From Prorocentrum cordatum (Eukaryota > Sar > Dinophyceae > Prorocentrales > Prorocentraceae), in NCBI GenBank assembly GCA_963575745.1, contig CAUYUJ010017977.1, positions 62,501-126,500 of the forward strand: a stretch of 64,000 nucleotides of DNA. The letters are read 5' to 3'. Of this stretch, positions 9,349 through 20,584 are shown piece by piece (the first letter of the stretch is position 1; every line of letters starts with the position of its first letter). The translations under genes were made by a program, and so were the position numbers. The notes below the pieces were generated by a model, which made no database searches, was not told the origin of the DNA, and saw nothing but the letters and a program-made list of their open reading frames with translations.

Positions 9349-9687
9349 TGTGACCCTGCTGTGTTGTGTGTTTCAGTGAGGCAGGGTGGTCCGGCGAGCC
9401 GCAGGCCCGGCCCACAAGAGGCTCCCCCCCCCGCTGTGCCGGGGCCAGGAGGAGCTGCGGAAATCGGGAGCCTTGAGACGGGGGCCAATGCAAACTCAGG
9501 AGCGAAAGAAGGACGTACATGTACATGAATCCACGCTGGTTTCGAGAGTACGCATTGCGCAAACGTTCGTATAACGCGGCCGGCCTCGCGGATCGAGGGG
9601 CCGTGTTCATGTACATAGTTGGGCGCGTACGTCCTTTGTGGGCTCCCTAGAGACGGGGGTCAATGCAAACGGGGGTCAGCCAGGGCT
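9349..9687. other. Intergenic; near-repeat and inverted GGACGTAC arms
   Basis: GAGACGGGGG(C/T)CAATGCAAAC occurs twice, at about 9474 and 9650. Between them GGACGTACATGTACATGAA (9513) faces an imperfect inverse at about 9605-9638. It may be a small foldback element. No gene is seen. Confidence 0.45.
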
Positions 9688-9769
9688 AGGGGGCCACATG
9701 TGAACCCTGCCCCTACCGCCCACGACTTCTGAGGGGGAGGGTGGTGTAGGGTTCGCATGTGGGCCCCTA
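9688..9769. repeat. Foldback hairpin, about 29-bp arms
   Basis: The left arm begins AGGGGGCCACATGTGAACCC and the right arm ends GGGTTCGCATGTGGGCCCCT; the two are near-perfect reverse complements around a spacer of about 22 bp. This suggests a small inverted-repeat element. No coding capacity. Confidence 0.65.
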
Positions 9770-10057
9770 AGGGCGCCAGATCCTGCAGGATCCTGCGAAG
9801 ACCCCCTCTGGCTGGCCCGGGTTAGCGAGCCGCTCGTGGCCGCGAGGCGGCCGCGCGTATTGGCTGACCCGGGTCTGCGAAGATCTGCGTTGCATTTTTT
9901 TTTTTCTGCATTGCAGTTTTTGGTTTCCTGCTGACTCTGGATTGACCCGGGTCAGAAGATCCCCGAGGAAAAAGGGGAGACGAGGACAAGAATGGAGGCG
10001 AACACGTTCACGGGCGGTGTTGATTACGAGAATTTTGATGGGCCTGTTTTCCACCAC

Positions 10058-10225
10058 CACCACCACCATAAGTTGGAGGAGGTCTCCTCCTCCTCCTCCT
10101 CCTCCTCCTCTTCCTCCTCCTCCTCCTCCTCCTCTACCTCCACTTCCTCCTCCTCCTCCTCCTCGTCCTCCTCCTCCTCCTCCTCCTCCACTTCCTCCTC
10201 CTCCTCCTCTTCCTCGAACACCTTC
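10058..10225. repeat. (CAC)n and (TCC)n microsatellites
   Basis: A short CAC run is followed by about 140 bp of TCC triplets. The HHHHHH-poly-S and poly-E frames through it are repeat translations. The flanks at 9770-10057 and 10226-10795 show no recognisable gene. Confidence 0.85.
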
Positions 10226-10795
10226 AAGGGCGGTGGTGATGGTGACAATGGTGAGAGTGACGTTGAGGAGGGAGAGGGTAAAAGGAAGGCGGAGGAGCAG
10301 ATCGAGCCGTTGCCACACCCTGGGCTCTGCAGTCCGTGCGGGCCGATGGCCACCTCGCGGTCTCCGTGCCCCGCGTGAAGTACCCAAAGCTGGTGCAGAC
10401 ACATCGTTCGCATTCGACAAGAATACAGTCGGGGCCCTGAAGAAGGAATCCTTTTAGTTGGGGAGGGGCTCCGCGTTCCTTAAGTGTTTCACAGCTTGCC
10501 TCAGGCTTTCCATAGGTTTTCGACAGGAAACCGGAGGTTCAACTTATGTAAAAAAGGGGCCTCGTTCCTTATTTGGGGTTCCTTAGGTCAACGCCCCGAC
10601 TGTAGCCGATGCCGATCGTAGCAGCATGAAGACCTGGTCACTGGTCTGCTGCAGATTCGAGCTCGCGTGATGTGCCATCCCCGCGCACGATACAGGACAA
10701 TGCCCGCGGCATGCAGTCGTATTCGGATGGCCTAGGATGTTCTGGTATCCCCACCGACACACACATACCTGTGTACATACACATGTTCACATACA

Positions 10796-10798
<3 letters not shown>

Positions 10799-10878
<80 letters not shown>
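10799..10878. repeat. (GT)n then (AT)n microsatellite
   Basis: A GT run of about 28 bp passes directly into about 45 bp of alternating AT, a sequence prone to Z-DNA and cruciform extrusion. Confidence 0.95.
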
Positions 10879-10880
<2 letters not shown>

Positions 10881-10914
10881 GAGTAGGGCCCCGGGGCGGT
10901 GCCTGTCAATCTCC

Positions 10915-11585
10915 ATGGGGTGTGCAGGGCGCCCCCGGGAGCGTCCGAAGCGTCCTGGAGGGCCCCTGGGACCACCAGGAACAGTTCGAGACCGCCCAAG
11001 ACGGCCCGCGAGCGCTCCAAGACGCGCATAGATAGCCTCAGGAATGGCCAGGAAGGCCCGAAGGCGTTCCAAGAGAGCTCCATGAGGCCCCGAAGGCATC
11101 CCAAGAGGCCTCCCAAGAGAGCCCCGACAAGCCAACACCGTTGATTTTTATTGTTTTTTTCCAAGGTTTTTGGCCTTCTCGCTTTTTCGGGGTTCCGACG
11201 CTCCAAGGCCGTCCAAGAGTCTCCCAAAACCGCTCCAAGACGGCCGAAGAGGCCCCCAAGACCGCCCCAAGACGGCCCAAGAGACCCCCAAAATCGTCCC
11301 AAGACGGCCCAGGAGAGCCCCAAGATGGCCCAGGAGCCGCCCAAGACGGTTCCAGGAGAGCCCCGACAGGGCTTCAAGACTGCCTAAGCGAGCCCAGCGG
11401 TCCCCAAGAGGGCCCCGCGAGGCCCCAAGAGGCCCCAAAGAGGCCCCCAAGAGCCTCCCCGAAGGCCCCCAGAGGCCCCCAAGATGCCCCAAAATGGCCC
11501 TGAGCGCGCCCCAAGACGCCTCCAGGAGAGCCCCACAGGCCTCCGAGAGGCCCCAAAGAGGCCCACTGGAGGCCCTCAGGAGGTC
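10915..11585. repeat. CCCAAGA(C/G)GGCC satellite
   Basis: A degenerate tandem array with a 10-12 bp unit of the form CCCAAGACGGCC. It keeps long frames open (Pro/Lys/Arg/Gln-rich on +, Gly/Leu-rich on -). I do not accept these as genes because the peptide changes with each small indel. The same satellite occurs in this orientation at 11920-15080 and 53090-53670, and inverted at 16690-16925, 44760-45330, 45590-45760 and 47470-47720. Confidence 0.85.
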
Positions 11586-11591
11586 GTCCCC

Positions 11592-11625
11592 ATCATGTTC
11601 CCGGAAGGCGGTCCGGGAACATGAT
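11592..11625. repeat. Isolated copy of the GGGAACATGAT hairpin
   Basis: An 11-bp stem (ATCATGTTCCC / GGGAACATGAT) just ahead of the tandem array that carries the longer version. Half-sites also occur at about 11703-11717 and 11777-11787. Confidence 0.7.
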
Positions 11626-12318
11626 TCCGCGCCTTGGAGGAGTATTCTGCGCCTTCCGAGGCGCCTTGGACGACGTGCGATTCATATTCTTGAACGCTTT
11701 CCAGGAACATGATTTCTCACCGTTTCGGAACGCTTTCCTACTGCTGCGTGCTCTGGGGGGAAGGGACGGGGGTCTGGGAACATGATCGGGAGGTTAGGGA
11801 ACGAGGGTTTGGAGAGGAGCAGTAGGACAGACGGACGGGGCCCGGGGGCGGGGGTGGGGTGGTGCCACCGGTTGGCATGGCCGCCCCGGGCGTCCTGTGG
11901 GGTTCACGAACCCGCCCAAGACGGCCTATGAGGCCCCAAAGACAGCCCAAGAGGCCCACAAGACAGCCTCAGCGAGGCCCAAGAGGGCCCCAAGACGCTC
12001 AAGAGCGCCCCAACAGGGCCCGAGATGGCTTGAAGATGGCCGAAGAGGGCCCCAAGAGGGTCTTCAAGAGGCAAACACCGGCCTATTTCCATTCTCGTAA
12101 AGCATACATTTTCAGCATACTCGTTTGCTTGGTCCTCACAGTGCCCCAGACGCCCCCGAGCCCCAAGACAGCCCAAGAGAGACCCAAGAGGGCCCACGAC
12201 GGCCCAAACGAGTCGTCCTGTGAGGCTCACGGAACCCCCCCAAGACGGCCCAAGAGGCCTCAAAGCCGGCCAGGAGGCCCCCAAGACGGCCTCAGGAAGG
12301 CCCAAGAGGGCCTCGTTC

Positions 12319-12358
12319 GAAATCATGTTCCCAGAAGCTTCTCCGGGAACATGATTTC
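12319..12358. repeat. Long hairpin, array copy 1
   Basis: GAAATCATGTTCCC pairs perfectly with GGGAACATGATTTC (14-bp stem). The spacer contains AGAAGCTTCT, itself a perfect palindrome, so almost the whole 40 bp can fold with only a CC bulge. Confidence 0.9.
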
Positions 12359-13130
12359 CGGGTTCCCAGGACGCCCAAGAGGGCCCCAGGACGGCTCCAA
12401 AAGGGCCCTAAAAGGACCTTCAAAAAGGCCCGGATGGCCACAGTTCGTTGATTTGCGTGAGATGTTGTTGGATTTCTTCTGCGCAGAGGAGACGGAGAGG
12501 GCGAAGGAGGAGGAGGAGGAGGAGGAGGAGGAGGATGAGGAGGAGGAGGAGGAAGAGGAGAAGAAGGAGGAGGCAGGGAGGAGGAGTGGAGGGGAGGAGG
12601 GGGGGAGAGAGGAGGAGGCTCGAGGGCGATCGACGATCGGCGACGACGACCGGCGACGAAGATTGACGACGACGACGACGATGACGACGACGACGACGAC
12701 GACGATCGACGACGGTCGACGACCGACGACGACGACGATCGACGACGATGACAACAGTCGACGCCGCCGATCGACGATCGACGGCGACGACGACGGCCAC
12801 GCCGACGGCGGCGACGCTGCCCGCGTGACAGCCCAAGAGGCACACAAGACAGCCTCATCGAGGCCCCAGAGGGCCCCAAGACGTCCAAGAGCGCCCCAAC
12901 AGGGCCCGAGATGGCTTGAAGATGGCCGAAGAGGGCCCCAAGAGGGCCTTCAAGAGGCAGAACTTTACCCATTCCTGTTATAAAACGTACAATTTCAGCA
13001 TACTTGCTTGCTTCGTCCTCAGAGTGGCCCCCGAGGAGCCCCAAGACAGCCCAAGACGGCCCAAAAGGCCCCAAAGCCGGCCCAGGAGGCTCCCAAGACG
13101 GCCTTAGGGAGGCCCAAGAGGGCCTCGTTC

Positions 13131-13170
13131 GAAATCATGTTCCCAGAAGCTTCTCCGGGAACATGATTTC
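13131..13170. repeat. Long hairpin, array copy 2
   Basis: Identical to the 12319 copy over the full 40 bp, including the AGAAGCTTCT centre. Confidence 0.9.
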
Positions 13171-13957
13171 CGGGTTCCCAGGACGCCCAAGAGGGCCCCA
13201 GGACGGCCCCAAAAAGGCCTAAAATGACATTCGAAAGTTCCAAGAGGGCCGCAGTTCGCTGATTTTCGCGAAATGTTGTTGGATTTCTTCCGCGCGGAGG
13301 AGACGGAGTGGGCGAAGGAGGAGGAGGAAGAGGAGGAGGAGGGGGAGGAGGAAGAGGAAGAGGAGAAGGACGAGGCGGAGAGGAGGAGTGGAGGGGAGGA
13401 GGGGGGGAGAGAGGAGGAGGAGGCTCGAGGGCGATCGACGATCGGAGACGACGACCGGCGACGGTGATTCACGACGACGACGACAACGACGGTCGACGAC
13501 GACCATGACGACGACCGATGACGATCGACGACGATGACAACAGTCGACGCCGCCGATCGATGATCGACGGCGACGACGACGACGGCCACGCCGACGGCGG
13601 CGACGCTGTCCGACAGCCTCAGCGAGGCCCAAGGGGGCCCCAAGACGTCCAAGAGCGCCTCAAGAGGGCCCGAGATGGTTTGAAGCTGGCCGAAGAGGGC
13701 CTTCAAGAGGCAAAAATCGGCCCATTCCCGTTGTACAACGTACGTTTTCAGCATACATATTTGCTTGCTTGTGCCCTCGCAGTGCCCCAGACGCCCCCGA
13801 GCCCCAAGACAGCCCAAGAGAGACCCAAGAGGGCCCAAGACGGCCCAAAAGGGTCGTCCTGTGAGGCTCACGGAACCCCCAAGACGGCCCAAGAGGCCCC
13901 AAAGTTGGCCCAGGAGGCCCCCAACACGGCCTCAGGGAGGCCCAAGAGGGCCTCTTC

Positions 13958-13997
13958 GAAATCATGTTCCCAGAAGCCTCTCCGGGAACATGATTTC
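13958..13997. repeat. Long hairpin, array copy 3
   Basis: The 14-bp stem is conserved; the centre reads AGAAGCCTCT, so the inner palindrome has one mismatch. Confidence 0.9.
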
Positions 13998-14470
13998 CTG
14001 GTTCCCACGACGCCCAAGAGGGCCCTAAGACGGCCCCAAAAGGCTTAAATGGACGTTCGAAAAGGCCCGGAGGGCCATAGTTCGTTGATTTGCGCGAGAT
14101 GTTGTTGGATTTCTTCCGCGCGGAGGAGACGGAGAGGGCGAAGGAGGAGGAGGAGGAGGAGGAGGAGGAGGAGGAGGAGGAGGAGGAGGAGGCGGGGAGG
14201 AGGAGTGGAGGGGAGGAGGGGGGGAGAGAGGAGGAGGCTCGAGGGCGATCGACGATCGGCGACGACGACCGGCGACGGTGATTGACGACGACGACGACGA
14301 CGACGGCCGACGACGGCCGACGACCGACGACGACGACGATAGACGACGATGACAACAGTCGACGTCGCCGATCGACGATCGACGGCGACGACGACGACGG
14401 CCACGCCGACGGCGGCGACGCTGTCCGCGTGCGCAGAGCCACCCTGGACCCAGTCTTTTCTGCATCGTTC

Positions 14471-14510
14471 GAAATCCTGTCCCCGGAAGCGTCTCCGGGA
14501 ACATGATTTC
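14471..14510. repeat. Long hairpin, degenerate copy 4
   Basis: The left arm has drifted (GAAATCCTGTCCCC) while the right arm GGGAACATGATTTC is intact. Relicts of this kind suggest that no strong selection maintains every copy. Confidence 0.7.
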
Positions 14511-14976
14511 AGGAGGGGGAGGAGGAACAGGAAGAGGAGGCAGATTAGGAGGAGGAGAGGAGGAAGGGAGGAGGAACAGGATTAGGAGGAGGAGGAGGAG
14601 GAGGAGGAGGAGGAGGAGGAGAGGAGGAGGAGTGACTGGGCGGGAGGGCTCGGGGCCGATCGACGATCGGCGACGGTGATCGGCGACGGTGATTGACGAT
14701 GACGACGACGGTCGTCGACGGCGACGACCGACGACGACGACGACGACGATGGACGACGATGACAACAGTTGACGCCGCCGATCGGCGAACGGCGACGTCG
14801 ACGACGTCTTCACAGTGCCACCCCGAGGAGCCCCAAGACGGCCCAAGAGGGACCAAGATGACCCATGAGAGCTACAAGCCAGCCCAAGAGAGCCCCAAAA
14901 GGCACCCGACAGAGCCACGACGGAGGCAAGCAGAGCTGCCTATAGAGATTCTTGGGAGGCCTCTTCCGCAGCGTCC

Positions 14977-15015
14977 GAAATCATGTTCCCCGAAGCCTCT
15001 ATCGGAACGTGATTT
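14977..15015. repeat. Long hairpin, degenerate copy 5
   Basis: The left arm GAAATCATGTTCCC is intact; the right arm reads CGGAACGTGATTTC, with a mismatch and a shortened stem. Confidence 0.7.
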
Positions 15016-15129
15016 CCGGGTTCCCAGGGCGCCCAAGGGGGCCCTAAGACGGCCCCGACAAGTCCTAAAAGGACGCCCGAAAAAACTCGGAGGGACACAG
15101 TTCGTTGATTTCCGCGACGTGTTGTTGGA

Positions 15130-15321
15130 TTTCTTGCACGCGGAGGAGGTGGAGGAGGAGGGGGAACAGGAAAGGAGGAAGAGGAGACGGACGAGGAGGA
15201 GGAGGATGAGGAAGAAGAGGAGAACGAGGGGGGAGGAGGGGGGTGGAGAGAGAAGGGGGACGGGGGGAGGAGTAGGAAGAGGGATGATGACGGAGGATGA
15301 TGCTGATGCTGGTGATGAACA

Positions 15322-15372
<51 letters not shown>

Positions 15373-16335
15373 CTATGATGATGAATGATGATGATGAGAT
15401 GATGGTATGAGGAGGGAGGAGGAGGAGGAGGAAATAGAGGAGGGGAGGAGGAGGAGGAGGAGGAGGAGGGGGAGGCGGAGGAGGAGGAGGAGGAGGAAAG
15501 GAGGAAGGAGGAGGAGGAGGAGGAGGAGGAGGAGGAGGAGGGCGGGGCGGACGAGGAGGAGGAGGAGCAGGAGGAGGAGGAGGATGTGGAGGAAGAGGAG
15601 AACAGGAGGAGGAAGAGGAAGAGGGAGGCCTCCCCCGAGTGGTCCCTTTTTTATCCGATGTGGCCCAATGCTTGCGCGGCGTCGCAGTGCCGTTTGGCGA
15701 GCCATGTAGTCTGAACAGGAGGAGGAGAAGGAGCAGGAAATGGAGGAGTGAGAGGAGGAGGAGGGGGTGGAGGGGGAGGAGGAGGAGAAAGGGGGAGGAG
15801 GAGGAGGAGGAGGAGGAGGAGGAAGGAGGAGGAGGAGGAGGAGGAGGCGGGCGTAGGAGGAGGAGGAGGAGGAGGCGGAGGAAGAGGAGGAGGAGGAGGA
15901 GGAGGAGGAGGAGGAGGAGGAGGAGGAGGAAGGAGGAGGGAGAGAGGAGGAGGAGGATGTGAAAATGATGATGGTAATGGTGATGGTGATGGTGATGTGA
16001 TGATTGATGATGAGGAGGAGGGGAGGAGGGGGAGGGGAGGAGGAGGAGGAGGAGGGGAGGTGTGGGGGAGGAGGAGGAGGAGAGGGGAGGAGGAGGAAGA
16101 GGAGGAGGGAGGAGGAGGAGGAGGAGGAAGGAGGAGGAGGAGGGAAAATAGGAGGAGGAAGGAGGAGGAGGCGGAGGAGGAGGAAGAGGAGGAGAGGAGG
16201 AGGAGGAGGAGGAGGAGGAGGGGAGGAAGGGGGCGGAGGAGGAGGAAGGGGGAAAAAGGAGGGGACGATGGGGGGAGGAGGAAGAGTAGGAGGAGAGGAG
16301 CAAGAGCAGGGGGAAAGAGGAGGACGAGGAAGAGG
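15130..16335. repeat. Long (GGA)n purine tract with (GAT)n island
   Basis: Over 1 kb of GGA/GAA/GGGA with one (GAT)n run at about 15323-15375 and one unique patch at about 15628-15720. Minus-strand frames of 350-412 codons here are poly-S, poly-L and poly-P and are repeat artefacts. Confidence 0.9.
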
Positions 16336-16482
16336 TGTCGTTTTCGGCCGCCTCGGGCCGCCTGGGGGTGAGGAGCGCCCAAAAGCTTTTCGAACCACGA
16401 CCGCGAAACTCGACGAATAACCGAAGTGCATTCAGCCTTCAACCTCCTCGTCCGTTGTTTGGCCGTTGCCCCGGGCGAAGCT

Positions 16483-16520
16483 AGAACCTAAGCGCGCGCG
16501 TAGCGCGCGCGTGGTTCTAG
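16483..16520. repeat. Hairpin with alternating CG arms
   Basis: AGAACC ... CGCGCGCG, TA, CGCGCGCG ... GGTTCT forms a stem built largely of alternating CG. It sits just ahead of an (AT)n run at about 16525-16584. Confidence 0.7.
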
Positions 16521-16689
16521 TGTGTGTATGTACATATATTATATATATATATATATATATATTAATAGATATATATATATATATACACATCACCACCAAC
16601 CCATATAGGAAAGACGCCCAAGGGGAGCTATCCTTACTGGGGGAACGCAGCGTCATCGGGATTCCTGGGGGAATCGCAATGGGTCGGAG

Positions 16690-16925
16690 GCCCCTTCCTC
16701 CTGGGGTCTCTTGGGATGTCTCTTGGGGGTCTCTTGGAGGCCCATTCGTGCGTCTTGGGGGCCTCGTGTCGGCCATTGGGGGGCTTCTATGAGCGTCTTG
16801 GGTGCCTCTTGGGTGCCTCTTGGGTGCCTCTTGGGTGCCTCTTGGGTGCCTCTTCGGTGCCTCTTGGGGCCTCTTTGAGGCCTCATGGGGTCTCACAGTG
16901 GGTTCTTGGGGCCCTTTTGGGGCTC
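16690..16925. repeat. CTTGGGG satellite, left flank of the YR element
   Basis: GGGTGCCTCTTG and related 12-mers in tandem, the inverse orientation of the CCCAAGA satellite. It ends exactly where repeat A1 begins, and similar sequence resumes at 26863 after repeat B2. This supports one insertion between the two. Confidence 0.8.
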
Positions 16926-17020
16926 CAGCGCCTCCCGGGAGAGAGCGCGGCGACTCCGGCCCCCTCCCGCGGATCGAGCGCATTGGCATGCGTGCGCGGC
17001 AAGAGCGCGATTTCATTGCC
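16926..17020 (+). repeat. Split direct repeat A1
   Basis: 95 bp matching 26485-26579 at 93 of 95 positions by eye. It contains the first ATG of the recombinase frame (16988); the matching triplet in A2 is ATA. Confidence 0.9.
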
Positions 17021-19495
17021 TTCTTCTCGTGTTCGCGGGAGGCGCGGGCCGCGCATCCCGCGCCCGCCAGTGGGGCATTGCTGTTTCGCTGTGCGGCCTG
17101 CTGGCACGAGCGGGAGACGGCCGTGGGCCTGCCCCGCGCTGCCCCGGGACGCCGCCTGCTCAGCGAGGCCGCCGGCGCAGCGAGCGACGCCGGGGCGCCA
17201 GAGGCGACGCAGCGGCGCGCGGCCTGGGCAGGCTGGGGCGACGTGCGCCAGCGTCCGCTGGGCCAGCGGCCAGCGCCAGGGGCCCATCCCCTCTTCAGCC
17301 GCGGGCGAACCAGCGGCTCGGTGGCTGCGGGCCTCGCCCGCGCAGTTTCTGCCCAGAGGCCGCTCGACGTTCAAGCCGAGCCGCCGCGATCGCGCGCCGC
17401 GCCGCCGTCTCGCCTGGCAGCCGCGGAGCGAGTCGCAGCCGGCCCCCATGAGCGCAGGGGGCCGCCGCCCCGGCGCGCGAAACGCCGCGGAGGCCCCAGG
17501 CATGCAGCTCCCGCGCCGCGGCGGAAGCGAAGGCGCCCGGCGCCGCAGCGGAAAGCGGGGCTCCCGCTGAGACCGCTCGTGCTTTGCTTCGCAGACAAGC
17601 GCAAACACGCGCTGCAGCAGGTCCTGCCAAGGTGGGCCCGGGTCCTGGACACCGTCGGAGGGGGCACCTGGAAGCTGTCGAACCGCCTCGGCCCCGACCT
17701 TGGGCCGCGGCACCAGGAGCGGGTCCTGCGGCGCTGGTCGGCGCGCACGATCAGATACACGTGGCGAACATAGAGAAGTTTCTCGCGTGGGCGTCCGAAG
17801 AGCGCCCTGGCGTGGATCATTGCAGTTTCCAAGATCACGACGCGACAGCCGAGCTCCTCGTGAGGTACGTCGTGGACCTTCTGGACGGGGGCGCCGCCCC
17901 CGCAGTGCCCGCGGCGCGGCTGGAATCCTTGCGATTTCTCAATCGCGCCGCTGGGCTGTCGCCACCGCTCCCAGCAGGCGAGGTCTGCGTCCAACACCTC
18001 GCGCTAGCCCACAGGCGAGAGGCCCCAGCAACCGCGCGGCAGCCCCGGATCTACACGGTTGAACAAATCCGCATGCTCGAGCGGTCAGCCACGGCTCTGC
18101 ACAGCCCCGTGTACAGGGTAGCCATCCGCACAGAATTGCGCAAGCTGTTCGCCGCCCTGCGGAACGACGATGCAGTGTGGGACCGTTTCGGAGACTGGGT
18201 CCAGGAAGGCGTTGCGTCTGGAGGCTGCTTCTATGGGACCGCGTACAAAACAAAAGCCACGGAGGCCACAGCGACGCGCCTGCGAGGTGGCATGCCGTGG
18301 ATTTGCCCCACTGCGCGGCGTGTCCCAGCCGCCCTCGTGCTGGGCCCGCGGCTACTCCGAGGACCTCGAGGAGCTGGGCCTCCCAGGGGCGGCCGAATTC
18401 GCAGTCCCTTCCCCGCGGCGACTCGCCGCGGCAGCGGCGCCTGGCGCGGCCGAGCCCGACGAATGGATGGCCGCCATGCGACGCGCCCTCAGGGCGGCAG
18501 GCCTCTCACCCAGTGAGGCCAAGGCCATCGGCCTGCATTCTGCAAAACGCACCATCCTCACGTGGGCGGGCAGCAGTGGCATCTTCACAGACCGCGAGAT
18601 CGAGGTGTTGGGGCGCCACCGCTCCTCAGGGATCGGCAAAGTCGTCTGCGCTTACAACGTCGCGGTGCTGGCAGCGCCGGTCGCCAAGCTGCGGCAACTG
18701 CTCGAACGCATAGTGCAAGGGGCGTTCAACCCAGACGCGCCCGCCGGAATGCTGTGGCGAGAGGGCGCTTGCCCCGCCGCCCAGCCAGCGGCGCTCACGC
18801 TCGCCGCGGCTCCGTCACGCGAAAACCCCGTGGCGCCCGCCAGTGCGCCCGCGGCCGCGCCAGCCAAAGGGCAGGCTGGCGCCGGCGCCGCGCCAGCGCC
18901 CCAGCCTGCGCCCGCCCGCGTCCCACGGGCGGGCACGCCGCCCACCGCGCACGCAGCAGCCGCCGAGCGGGCGCACAATCCCGCGGAGCTGGCCCCGCTG
19001 GGCCACGCAGTCGCCCCCCTTGCTGCGCCGCCAGAGGCGAGCCGCGGCCCGGAGGTGGGCGCCGCCGCGCCACCGCGCGCAGCTGCCGCGACAGGACATG
19101 GGCGCTCCGTGGTGCCGTCTGCGGGGGCAGGCACGCGGAGTGGGAGCAGGACCGTGGCCCCCGCGGTAGCGTGGCTCCCTGGAGAGACCGAGGCCACCTC
19201 AAGTGGAGTGCAGTGCCTCGCCAACAAACTCGGGTACCTCGTCGCCGAGACCACCAGATTGTGCAAGCCGACTGCGTATTATCACGCAGCGACCCCCGCA
19301 GCGCCGCCCTGCCCGCCCGCAGAGCAGCCGCGCAAGCGCCGCCGCCAGGAGCGCCTCGTCGTCGAGACGCCGCACGGGCCCGTCGCGAACCTGTGCGATT
19401 TCGCGGTGGCCCAGGCGAAGTGGTCCCAGCAGTTGTCGGGGCCCCAGTACGAGTTCTGCAAGGTATGTAATTCCCGTTTGGGTAAACAGCGGTGA
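16988..19495 (+). pseudogene. Tyrosine recombinase of the YR element, frame-disrupted
   Basis: The protein is spread over frames that switch near 17765-17775 and near 18300-18330, the two shifts cancelling. The N-terminal part has a CAACWHE motif and a basic linker, ending RRWSARTIRYTW. The middle continues with NIEKFLAWASEE, a SAM-like core-binding region, then YTVEQIRMLERS and helices. The C-terminal part has WARGYSEDLEELGL, a PSP linker, IGLHSAKRTILTWAGSSG (the box II HxxR region, here H-S-A-K; His 18536), EVLGRHRSS and VCAYNVAV with a candidate nucleophile Tyr (codon 18653), then GAFNPDAPAG. A long Ala/Pro-rich tail ends FCKVCNSRLGKQR. Integrases of this type insert circular cDNA. I could not place the first catalytic Arg with certainty. 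The 441-codon C-terminal frame is intact. Confidence 0.7.
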
Positions 19496-20584
19496 GGGCC
19501 GGGCCGGGGGTTGGGGTCGCCCAAAGCGCGTGCGAGACTGTGTTAGAGCGGCGTCAAGAAAAGCCCGGGGGGGCCCAGTGAGGTCCCCGTGGCGGAGCGC
19601 CCGCCGACCGTCCGACACCCCTCCCCCCCCCCCACCGGTGTCAAGAGAGTGGGGGTGGGCCAGGAAGCCGGCAGCAACTGCAACGGCATGGCGAGTCCAA
19701 TGAGACCGCGGGCCCCTCCCCCCCCTGTCCCACCCCCATGAGCGCGCAGGCAGGAAGGCGAGGAACTTGTCAACGACCATGGCCCACACAGGAGGCGCCC
19801 GCGTGCGCCGCGCCGGGGTCGGCTTGGCCGGCCCTCAGGCATGCGCGGGCGTCGTCGCTGCGGGACCAGGGGTGACGAGCTCCCACCCTCTCCTCCCTGT
19901 CGCGGCAGGGTCATGGACAGAAGACGGAAAAGCACTCCGCTTACGACGAGGGGGGAGGTCTAGCTTTCGACGTCGCGGTCAGCCCACCGCACGCGGGCTA
20001 CGCCCGCGCACGCTCGCGAGCGGGCCACGGGGCGGCGCGCCGCCCGGCTGGTCGCGGGCTCTGGCTGCGCGTGCAAGCGTAAATCCCATGCGGGGCCGAA
20101 CGCGACGCGGACTCCCCCACCTTCCTGGGTACCCAAAGAGGTGTCTGCGGAGGAGCAGGCAGTGCCCATGCCGTGCGGCCGGGTCTGGTGTTCTGGGCGG
20201 TTCCTGGTCTTCCCCCCCCTCCCCCGTCGGTGGCCCCTGCCCCGCTGGCCAGCACCAGTGGACGCTGCCTGCTCCGCCGCTGTGCGACGCCCGCGTCAAA
20301 CACGGGGACTGCACCGCCGTCCTCCCGCGTCCTCGCCCCGGCCCCCCCCCCCCCGCGCGGCCCCTGTGGGGCCGTGGTGGCGCGCGTCCCGTCGGCCTGC
20401 GGGGGCCGTGCGGGCGCGGCTCTCGGTGTGGCGCAGCTGCGGCCGCTTTGCGGCGGGGGGGTGTCCTCCGTGGGGATAGGCGGTGCTGTCCCTGAGGTCA
20501 ATTCTTGTGATCCCACCCGCAGCCGCGCTTCCCTGGAGCTGCCTGCGCCCGCGCCCCGCCCCGCCGCCGCCGCCGGGCAGCGCC
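19496..20584. other. Non-coding spacer inside the YR element
   Basis: GC-rich with C- and G-runs. No credible protein appears in any frame, and plus and minus frames of similar length coexist. A splice-like AAG|GTATGT at 19460-19468 and CCCGCAG at 20516-20522 would not join the YR frame to the gag frame, so I do not propose an intron. Confidence 0.5.

Larger units (their letters stand above)
11936..15320. repeat. Five-unit tandem array of a composite repeat
   Basis: Each unit holds the same blocks in order: CCCAAGA satellite, a long hairpin, a conserved stretch whose + frame can read F-V/A-D-x-R-x-x-L-L-D-F, a GGA tract, then a CGATCGACGATCGGCGACGAC tract. Hairpins start at 12319, 13131, 13958, 14471 and 14977, so the full units are about 0.81-0.83 kb and the last ones are shortened. 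The conserved stretch begins near 12439, 13254, 14081 and 15101. Codon changes between copies do not clearly favour synonymous sites, so I call it a satellite, not a gene family. Confidence 0.8.

Noticed and set aside
10799-11712. Gly/Leu-rich minus frames and Pro/Lys/Arg-rich plus frames of 110-200 codons
   Set aside because: They follow the CCCAAGA satellite, occur in several overlapping frames at once and lack domains.
15065-16442. Minus-strand frames of 263-412 codons
   Set aside because: Poly-S, poly-L and poly-P from a purine (GGA)n tract.
19460-20522. GT-AG intron joining the recombinase to gag
   Set aside because: Splice-like borders exist, but the joined frame would not be the gag frame, and gag has its own good start.
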